From CAYVBN01 sp964538565 (GTDB lineage Bacteria; Pseudomonadota; Alphaproteobacteria; Rhizobiales; Xanthobacteraceae), in assembly GCA_964538565.1 (NCBI GenBank), contig CAZIGW010000177.1, positions 1-13,627 of the forward strand: 13,627 nucleotides of DNA. Direction: 5' to 3'. The first letter of the stretch is position 1. The number at the start of each line of letters is the position of its first letter. The notes under the pieces were generated by a model. It ran no database searches, was not told the DNA's origin, and saw only the letters and a program-made list of their open reading frames with translations. Of this stretch, positions 5,785-10,657 are shown one piece after another. Made by a program: the position numbers and the translations under genes.

Positions 5785-7509
5785 ATGGACGCCAGATCCA
5801 GTCTCAAGTCGAAGCTGCCGAGCCGGCATGTGACCGAGGGCCCGGAGCGGGCCCCGCATCGCTCGTACTACTACGCGATGGGGCTCACGACGGAGCAAAT
5901 CCACCAGCCGTTCGTCGGCGTCGCCAGCTGCTGGAACGAGGCCGCCCCGTGCAACATCGCGCTCATGCGCCAGGCGCAGGCGGTCAAGAAGGGCGTGGCG
6001 GCGGCCGGCGCGACGCCACGCGAGTTCTGCACCATCACGGTGACCGACGGCATCGCCATGGGCCACGAGGGAATGAAGTCTTCGCTGCCCTCGCGCGAGG
6101 TGATCGCCGATTCCGTCGAGTTGACGATGCGCGGCCACGCCTACGACGCGCTGGTGGGACTCGCCGGCTGCGACAAGTCGTTGCCCGGCATGATGATGGC
6201 GATGTGCCGGCTCAACGTGCCGTCGATCTTCATCTACGGCGGGTCGATCCTGCCCGGAACTTTCAAGGGCAGGCCGGTCACCGTCCAGGACGTGTTCGAG
6301 GCGGTCGGCAGGTACTCGGTCGGCGAGATGTCGGATGCCGATCTCGACGTGCTCGAACAGAACGCGTGCCCCTCGGCCGGCGCCTGCGGCGCGCAGTTCA
6401 CCGCCAACACGATGGCGACCGTGTCGGAGGCGATCGGGCTCGCGCTTCCGTATTCGGCCGGCGCGCCCGCGCCCTACGAGATCCGCGACAAGTTCTGCAT
6501 GACCGCCGGCGAGCAGATCGTCGAGCTGATCAAGAACAATCTGCGCCCGCGCGACATCGTCACCCGCAAGGCCTTGGAAAACGCTGCCGCGGTGGTGGCG
6601 GCCTCCGGCGGCTCGACCAATGCCGCGCTTCACCTTCCGGCGATCGCCCACGAGGCGGGCGTCAAGTTCGACCTGTTCGACGTGGCCGAGGTGTTCAAGC
6701 GCACCCCCTACGTGGCGGACCTGAAGCCGGGCGGCCGCTATGTCGCCAAGGACCTGTTCGAAGCCGGCGGCATCCCGCTGCTGATGAAGACGCTGCTCGA
6801 CCACGGCTATCTGCACGGCGACTGCATGACGGTCACCGGCCGGACCATGGCCGAAAACCTCAAGAACGTGGCCTGGAACAAGGACCAGGACGTGGTCCGC
6901 CCGGCCAACATGCCGCTGATGGCAACCGGCGGCGTCGTCGGCCTGAAGGGCAATCTCGCCCCCGAAGGAGCGATCGTGAAGGTCGCCGGCCTGGAAAGCC
7001 TCGTGTTCTCGGGGCCGGCGCGCTGCTTCGACGGCGAGGAGGCCTGCTTCGAGGCCGTCAGGAAGCGCAAGTACCGGGAAGGCGAGGTCCTGGTCATCCG
7101 CTACGAGGGTCCGAAGGGCGGCCCGGGCATGCGCGAGATGCTGGCGACCACGGCGGCGCTCTACGGCCAGGGCATGGGCAGCAAGGTCGCGCTCATCACC
7201 GATGGCCGGTTCTCCGGCGCCACGCGCGGCTTCTGCATCGGCCATGTCGGCCCGGAAGCCGCGATCGGCGGCCCGATCGCGCTGTTGCGCGACGGCGACA
7301 TCATCGAGATCGACGCCGACAAGGGCACGCTCAACGTGAAGCTCACCAAGGCCGAGCTCGACAAGCGCAAGGAATCCTGGAAGCCGCGGAAGCCCGGGTT
7401 CACCTCCGGCTATCTGTGGAAGTACGCCCAACAGGTTGGAAGCGCGCGCGACGGCGCCGTGACCCATCCGGGCGGGGCGACCGAGAAGACGTGCTATGCG
7501 GATATCTGA
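5785..7509 (+). CDS. ilvD: Dihydroxy-acid dehydratase
   Basis: A 574-residue iron-sulphur dehydratase that converts 2,3-dihydroxy-isovalerate and 2,3-dihydroxy-3-methylvalerate to the 2-keto acids that precede valine, leucine and isoleucine. The three cluster cysteines are identifiable from the IlvD/EDD family pattern: Cys56 in SCWNEAAPCN, Cys129 in GLAGCDKSLPG and Cys201 in CPSAGACGAQFTANTM. Lys131 sits in the metal-site CDK motif, and the proposed catalytic Ser477 lies in DGRFSGAT. Length and motifs fit the shorter subtype of about 570 residues seen in Mycobacterium and alphaproteobacteria, where a [2Fe-2S] cluster has been shown, rather than the 616-residue E. coli enzyme. The start at 5785 was chosen because MDARSSLKSKLPSRHVTEG matches the family N-terminus; an upstream ATG at 5635 adds 50 residues without family character. 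The end overlaps the next gene by 14 bases. Confidence 0.97.
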   Translation: MDARSSLKSKLPSRHVTEGPERAPHRSYYYAMGLTTEQIHQPFVGVASCWNEAAPCNIALMRQAQAVKKGVAAAGATPREFCTITVTDGIAMGHEGMKSSLPSREVIADSVELTMRGHAYDALVGLAGCDKSLPGMMMAMCRLNVPSIFIYGGSILPGTFKGRPVTVQDVFEAVGRYSVGEMSDADLDVLEQNACPSAGACGAQFTANTMATVSEAIGLALPYSAGAPAPYEIRDKFCMTAGEQIVELIKNNLRPRDIVTRKALENAAAVVAASGGSTNAALHLPAIAHEAGVKFDLFDVAEVFKRTPYVADLKPGGRYVAKDLFEAGGIPLLMKTLLDHGYLHGDCMTVTGRTMAENLKNVAWNKDQDVVRPANMPLMATGGVVGLKGNLAPEGAIVKVAGLESLVFSGPARCFDGEEACFEAVRKRKYREGEVLVIRYEGPKGGPGMREMLATTAALYGQGMGSKVALITDGRFSGATRGFCIGHVGPEAAIGGPIALLRDGDIIEIDADKGTLNVKLTKAELDKRKESWKPRKPGFTSGYLWKYAQQVGSARDGAVTHPGGATEKTCYADI

Positions 7510-8362
7510 TCGCATCCTCCGCGCCGTCGTGGTTGCCGTCGGCCTCGGGGTCGGCGGGGCGGCCGCGTTCGACGGGGTGCGCTCGCCGTCGTCCGAGCCC
7601 ACGGTGGCCGAGCCCTCGGTCTCGCCCGTCGTGACCCCGCTCGCACCCGTCGCGCGCCCACCCGAGACGCCGATGGAAGCGTTCCGCAACGGGACGCAGG
7701 CGCTCATGGCCGGCGAGAAGGAAAAGGCGATCAGCTCGCTGCGCTATGCGGCCGAAAAGGGCCACACGGTCGCCCAGTGGAAGCTCGGCCGCATGTACGC
7801 GGAAGGCGACGGCGTCCCGCGCGACGATCTGCGCGCGTTCGAGTACTTCAGCCGCATCGCCAACAGCCACGCGGACGACAATCCGGGCACGCCGCAGGCC
7901 CGCTTCGTCGCCAACGCCTTCGTGGCGCTCGGCGAGTACTACCTCGACGGCATCCCGAACTCGACCGTCAAGGCCGACGCGGAGCGCGCGCGCGAGATGT
8001 TCTCCTACGCGGCGTCCTACTTCGCCGACCCCGATGCGCAGTACAACCTGGGACGGCTTTACCTCGACGGCATCGGGGTGCCGAAGGATGCGCGCCTCGC
8101 CGCGCGCTGGCTGACGCTTGCGGCGCAAAAGGGGCAGTACCAGGCGCAGGCCGTCCTCGGCGCCATGCTGTTCAAGGGCAAGGAGCTGCCGCGGCAGGCC
8201 GCGCGCGGACTGATGTGGCTCACGCTCGCGCGCGACGCCGCGACCCCCAAGGATACCTGGATCACCGAGCTGCACCGTGCCGCCTTCGCGCAGGCGACCG
8301 ACGACGAGCGCGAGCTGGCCCTTGTGCTGATCGAGCGCTGGCTGAAGGGTCGCCGCGAGTAG
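7496..8362 (+). CDS. exoR: ExoR-like periplasmic Sel1-repeat protein
   Basis: A 288-residue exported protein. Residues 1-24 look like a Sec signal peptide (positive MRISDRILR, hydrophobic core, GAAA just before FDG), followed by a proline-rich linker (about 30-58). The body (60-285) is a row of Sel1-like helical repeats: AAEKGHTVAQWKLGRMYAEG (85-104), AASYFADPDAQYNLGRLYLD (172-191) and LAAQKGQYQAQAVLGAMLF (208-226). The block HADDNPGTPQARFVANAFVA (125-144) strongly recalls rhizobial ExoR, the periplasmic inhibitor of the ExoS-ChvI two-component system that controls exopolysaccharide and motility. The name rests on remembered similarity, so a generic Sel1 protein remains possible. Its ATG lies inside the end of ilvD (14-base overlap), suggesting co-transcription and translational coupling. 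The convergent xthA ends 9 bp after its stop. No exoS or chvI gene is in view. Confidence 0.75.
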   Translation: MRISDRILRAVVVAVGLGVGGAAAFDGVRSPSSEPTVAEPSVSPVVTPLAPVARPPETPMEAFRNGTQALMAGEKEKAISSLRYAAEKGHTVAQWKLGRMYAEGDGVPRDDLRAFEYFSRIANSHADDNPGTPQARFVANAFVALGEYYLDGIPNSTVKADAERAREMFSYAASYFADPDAQYNLGRLYLDGIGVPKDARLAARWLTLAAQKGQYQAQAVLGAMLFKGKELPRQAARGLMWLTLARDAATPKDTWITELHRAAFAQATDDERELALVLIERWLKGRRE

Positions 8363-8371
8363 CGCTCGATG

Positions 8372-9163
8372 TCAGCCGATCTCGATTGCAAGATCGGCGT
8401 GCACCGGCACGTGATCCGACGGCTTTTCCCAGGCGCGCACGTGCCTGTCGATGCCGACGCTCGCCAGCCGGTCGGCGGCCTGCGGCGACAGCAGCAGGTG
8501 GTCGATGCGGATGCCGTTGTTCTTCTGCCACGCACCCGCCTGATAGTCCCAAAATGTGTAGAGGCCGGCGGCGTCGCTCGTCGCCCGCACGGCGTCGGTC
8601 AGGCCGAGGTGCGCGAGGGCGCGGAATTTTGCGCGCGTCTGCGGCAGAAACAGCGCGTCGCCCGCCCACGCGGCCGGATCGTGCACGTCCGCTGCCGCCG
8701 GGATCACGTTGAAGTCGCCCGCCAGCACTAGCGGTTCTTCCAGCGCCAGCCGCTGGCGCGCGTAGGCGATCAGCCGATCCATCCAGGCGAGTTTATATGT
8801 ATATTTTTCCGTGCCGGTCGGGTTGCCGTTCGGCAGGTAAAGCGAGGCGACGCGCACGACGCCGGCCTTGGTCGACAACAGCGCCTCGATAAAGCGCGCG
8901 TGGTCGTCGCCGTCGTCGCCCGGCAATCGCAGGTTCACCTCGTCGAACGGAATCTTCGACAGAATCGCGACGCCGTTGAACGCCTTCTGGCCGTGAACGG
9001 CGACGTTGTAGCCGAGTGCCTCGATCGGCTCGCGCGGGAACGCCTCGTCCACGCACTTGGTTTCCTGCAGGCAGACGACGTCGGGCGTCCGCTCGGCCAG
9101 CCAGGCGGTGATATTCTCGATTCGCTGCTTGATCGAATTGACGTTCCAGGTGGCGAAGCGCAT
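8372..9163 (-). CDS. xthA: Exodeoxyribonuclease III (AP endonuclease)
   Basis: A 263-residue nuclease of the ExoIII/APE1 family, which cuts at abasic sites and degrades 3' ends during base-excision repair. All active-site residues are recognisable: Asn7 (ATWNVNSIKQR), Glu34 (CLQETKCVDE), Tyr109 (ASLYLPNG), Asp150 and Asn152 (LAGDFNVIP), Asp221 (NNGIRIDHLLLS), and Asp250-His251 (KPSDHVPVHAD). Length is normal (E. coli 268 aa). The ATG at 9163 begins the conserved first strand MRFATWNV. It converges on the exoR-like gene with a 9-bp gap, and its last codons form an 8-bp hairpin. It functionally complements the glycosylase about 3.3 kb to the left, which makes the abasic sites it cuts. An odd A/T-rich codon cluster encodes EKYTYK (see findings). 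A promoter is predicted at 9228-9255. Confidence 0.96.
   Translation of the reverse strand: MRFATWNVNSIKQRIENITAWLAERTPDVVCLQETKCVDEAFPREPIEALGYNVAVHGQKAFNGVAILSKIPFDEVNLRLPGDDGDDHARFIEALLSTKAGVVRVASLYLPNGNPTGTEKYTYKLAWMDRLIAYARQRLALEEPLVLAGDFNVIPAAADVHDPAAWAGDALFLPQTRAKFRALAHLGLTDAVRATSDAAGLYTFWDYQAGAWQKNNGIRIDHLLLSPQAADRLASVGIDRHVRAWEKPSDHVPVHADLAIEIG
8375..8398. repeat. 8-bp inverted repeat at the exoR/xthA convergent ends
   Basis: GCCGATCT (8375-8382) and AGATCGGC (8391-8398) are perfect complements around an 8-base loop. The element lies within the last codons of xthA and 13 bases after the exoR-like stop. It could help end or stabilise transcripts from both sides, but no T-run follows in either direction, so it is not a standard intrinsic terminator. 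Confidence 0.35.
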
Positions 9164-9227
9164 GAGTATCCATGGCTTGGTCGGGACGACCGGGAGGTTG
9201 GTCGAAACCTCTCGAATCCAGCACTCG

Positions 9228-9255
9228 ATTATGCGGCACTGCGAGAAAAGCGCAA
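9228..9255 (-). promoter_or_regulatory. Predicted promoter of xthA
   Basis: On the - strand, TTGCGC (plus 9250-9255) and CATAAT (plus 9228-9233) are separated by 16 bases. The -10 matches the consensus at 5 of 6 positions and the -35 keeps the TTG that matters most in alphaproteobacteria. Transcription would start near 9221, about 58 bases before the xthA ATG. The -35 lies inside the palindrome at 9245-9269, so a protein bound there would block this promoter. Confidence 0.35.
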
Positions 9256-9269
9256 AATTTGCGCTTTTC
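9245..9269. repeat. 25-bp palindrome with 12-bp arms
   Basis: GAAAAGCGCAAA (9245-9256) and TTTGCGCTTTTC (9258-9269) are exact complements around a single A. With a one-base centre it is more natural as a DNA dyad (operator), though as RNA it could fold with a few bases opened, and each arm ends in a run of four T in its own direction, so a bidirectional terminator is possible. It lies between divergent promoters, not after a gene, which favours the operator or insulator reading. Confidence 0.55.
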
Positions 9270-9280
9270 GGCCGCGCTCC

Positions 9281-9328
9281 GGCGGCTGCCGCAGGTGTAA
9301 CGAAGGCGGCTGCCGCAGGCGTAACGAA
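9281..9328. repeat. 24-bp direct tandem repeat, two copies
   Basis: Bases 9281-9304 and 9305-9328 are adjacent copies that differ at a single position (T at 9296, C at 9320). Each begins GGCGGCTGCCGCAGG, which itself contains the small dyad GCGGC-T-GCCGC, and ends GTAACGAA. With a length near two helical turns plus a few bases, the copies place two dyads on roughly the same DNA face. It may be a regulator site duplicated in tandem, or simple replication slippage. Confidence 0.7.
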
Positions 9329-9340
9329 TATGTTAGACAG

Positions 9341-9361
9341 TTTCGGGGTATATGTCCGAAA
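9341..9361. promoter_or_regulatory. Operator-like inverted repeat TTTCGG-N9-CCGAAA
   Basis: TTTCGG (9341-9346) and CCGAAA (9356-9361) form a 21-bp interrupted dyad, a size typical of operators for dimeric repressors such as TetR- or MarR-type regulators that often control RND pumps. It lies 159 bases before the adaptor ATG and 55 bases upstream of the predicted promoter. The binding protein is not known from this window. Confidence 0.35.
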
Positions 9362-9380
9362 ATTGGATGCTATAGAGGCA

Positions 9381-9403
9381 CGGTCCCGCTGAACGAAGGA
9401 CCG
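9381..9403. repeat. 6-bp inverted repeat in the efflux control region
   Basis: CGGTCC (9381-9386) and GGACCG (9398-9403) are perfect complements separated by 11 bases. It is short enough to be chance in GC-rich DNA, but it sits between the operator-like dyad and the predicted promoter. Confidence 0.25.
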
Positions 9404-9415
9404 AAGAAGAACGAC

Positions 9416-9445
9416 ATAACAAGACCAAGATAAACAGAATATAAA
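9416..9445 (+). promoter_or_regulatory. Possible promoter of the efflux operon
   Basis: ATAACA (9416-9421) and TATAAA (9440-9445) are 18 bases apart. The -10 matches at 5 of 6 positions and the -35 at 4 of 6, but it lacks the TTG core usual in alphaproteobacteria. It lies in the most A/T-rich part of the region and would give a leader of about 68 bases that contains the SD and the hairpin at 9468-9506. Confidence 0.3.
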
Positions 9446-9467
9446 TATCAGTAGAGAGGCGCTAACT

Positions 9468-9506
9468 GGAGAGGACGCCCAGAGCGGGCACTAGGGCGCC
9501 TGGGCG
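9468..9506 (+). promoter_or_regulatory. Shine-Dalgarno followed by hairpin before the adaptor start
   Basis: GGAGAGG (9468-9474) is a very good Shine-Dalgarno, but the only possible adaptor start is 45 bases further right, and no ATG, GTG or TTG lies at the normal distance. Between them CGCCCAG (9476-9482) pairs with CTGGGCG (9500-9506). Folding would loop out 31 bases and leave 13-14 unpaired bases before the ATG. The base pairing is visible; use as a structured ribosome-binding site is inference. Confidence 0.35.
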
Positions 9507-9519
9507 GCGGCCGACATAG

Positions 9520-10656
9520 ATGACAAGAAGAAAGCGAGCCTGGGGCCTGGGGGTGACCGCGATCGTCGCCCTGGCAATTGCAGTCACTTTCATCCGCGGG
9601 CCGTGGAAGTCGGACGGCGCGGTCGCGCAGGCGACGCGCACGCCGCGCGCGATTCCGGTCGAGGTGGTGAACGCCGCCAGGAAGAAAATGCCGGTGCTGA
9701 TCGAGGCACTCGGCAACGTCACCACCATGGCAAGCGTGGCCATCAAGACGCGCATCGACACACAGATCGTCGGCGTGCATTTCGCCGACGGCGCGCGCGT
9801 GAAGCAGGGCGATGTCCTGTTCACGCTCGACGGCAGCTCGCTCGAGGCGCAGATCAAGCAGGTCCAGGGCAACATCGCGCGCGATCAGGCGCAACTCGAG
9901 GGCGCCGAGCGCGATGTCCGGCGCTACACCGACCTGGTCGCCAAGAACGCGACGCCGGTGATCAATCTCGACAACGCAAAAACACAGGCCGACACCTTCC
10001 GGGCGGCGATGAAGGCCGACCAGGCCGCGCTGGAAAACCTCCAGGTGCAGCTCGGCTGGTGCACGATCCGTGCGCCGATTTCCGGCCGCATCAGCAGCGC
10101 GAGCGTCAAGGTCGGCAATTTCGTGCGTCAGGCCGACGTCGTTCCGCTCGCCACCATCAACCAGATCTCACCCATCTACGTGAGTTTCCCGGTTCCGCAA
10201 CGGCGGCTGCCCGATATTCGCCGCGCGCTCGCCGCCGAAACGGCGACGGTCGAGGCCGTCATCCCGGGCGAGGAGCGGCATGCGAACGGCCAGGTCACGG
10301 TCATCGAGAATACCGTCGATCCCGCGACCGGCACCGTGCTGGTGCGGGCGACCATGCCCAATACCGACGAGCTCCTGTGGCCGGGCACCCTGGTCACGGT
10401 CCACATGACCTTGCGCGAAGAGGAGGCCGTCACGGTTCCTTCCGTGGCGGTGCAGGCCAGCCAGACGGGAAGTTTCGTCTTCGTGGTCGAGGACGGGAAG
10501 GCCCTGGTCCGGCCGGTCACGGTCGAGCGCACGGTCGGCCCCGAAACCGTCATCGCGTCCGGGCTGAAAGCCGGGGAGACCGTCGTCACCAACGGTCATC
10601 TTCTGCTGACCAACGGCTCGCGGGTGGCTCCACGTAACGGGAAGGCGGGGGCGTGA
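9520..10656 (+). CDS. RND efflux periplasmic adaptor (membrane fusion protein, MdtA-like)
   Basis: A 378-residue HlyD/AcrA-type adaptor that links an RND pump to an outer-membrane channel in the periplasm. An N-terminal basic patch (MTRRKRAW) and hydrophobic segment (about 9-25) act as membrane anchor or signal; there is no lipobox cysteine. The first lipoyl half contains ADGARVKQGDVLFTLDGSSL (89-108), an alpha-helical hairpin spans about 109-176, and the second lipoyl half TIRAPISGRISSASVKVGN (182-200) follows. Beta-barrel and membrane-proximal domains come after (TVIENTVDPATGTVLVRA, then VTVPSVAVQ). ATG 9520 is the first possible start, because a TAG directly precedes it in frame (9517-9519). 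One base separates its stop from the pump start, so the two are an operon and probably translationally coupled. Substrate unknown; multidrug export is the family default. Confidence 0.93.
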   Translation: MTRRKRAWGLGVTAIVALAIAVTFIRGPWKSDGAVAQATRTPRAIPVEVVNAARKKMPVLIEALGNVTTMASVAIKTRIDTQIVGVHFADGARVKQGDVLFTLDGSSLEAQIKQVQGNIARDQAQLEGAERDVRRYTDLVAKNATPVINLDNAKTQADTFRAAMKADQAALENLQVQLGWCTIRAPISGRISSASVKVGNFVRQADVVPLATINQISPIYVSFPVPQRRLPDIRRALAAETATVEAVIPGEERHANGQVTVIENTVDPATGTVLVRATMPNTDELLWPGTLVTVHMTLREEEAVTVPSVAVQASQTGSFVFVVEDGKALVRPVTVERTVGPETVIASGLKAGETVVTNGHLLLTNGSRVAPRNGKAGA

Positions 10657-10657
10657 G

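Larger units (their letters stand above)
9164..9519. other. Divergent control region between xthA and the efflux operon
   Basis: This 356-bp region has no gene. From left to right it holds small overlapping stems (9187-9210), a predicted xthA promoter, a near-perfect palindrome (9245-9269), a 24-bp tandem repeat (9281-9328), an operator-like dyad (9341-9361), another dyad (9381-9403), an A/T-rich stretch with a promoter-like sequence (9416-9445), and an SD followed by a hairpin (9468-9506). No regulator gene is in the window, so the protein that might use these sites is unknown. Base composition from about 9390 to 9460 is clearly richer in A than the neighbouring genes. Confidence 0.7.

Noticed and set aside
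5674..7707. 677-residue - strand open frame opposite ilvD
   Set aside because: Mirror-frame artefact of GC-rich codons; low-complexity HRDV-rich text and no recognisable motif, while ilvD on the + strand has all catalytic residues.
9281..9328. CRISPR-like repeats
   Set aside because: The two copies are directly adjacent with no spacer between them, and no cas genes are present.
9363..9376. TTGGAT and TATAGA as a promoter pair for the efflux operon
   Set aside because: They are only 2 bases apart, and no acceptable -35 lies 15-19 bases upstream of TATAGA.
9057..9392. 111-residue + strand open frame spanning the xthA start and the tandem repeat
   Set aside because: Its first third is antisense to xthA and the rest translates repeats and palindromes (AAAAGVT twice); no RBS or homology character.
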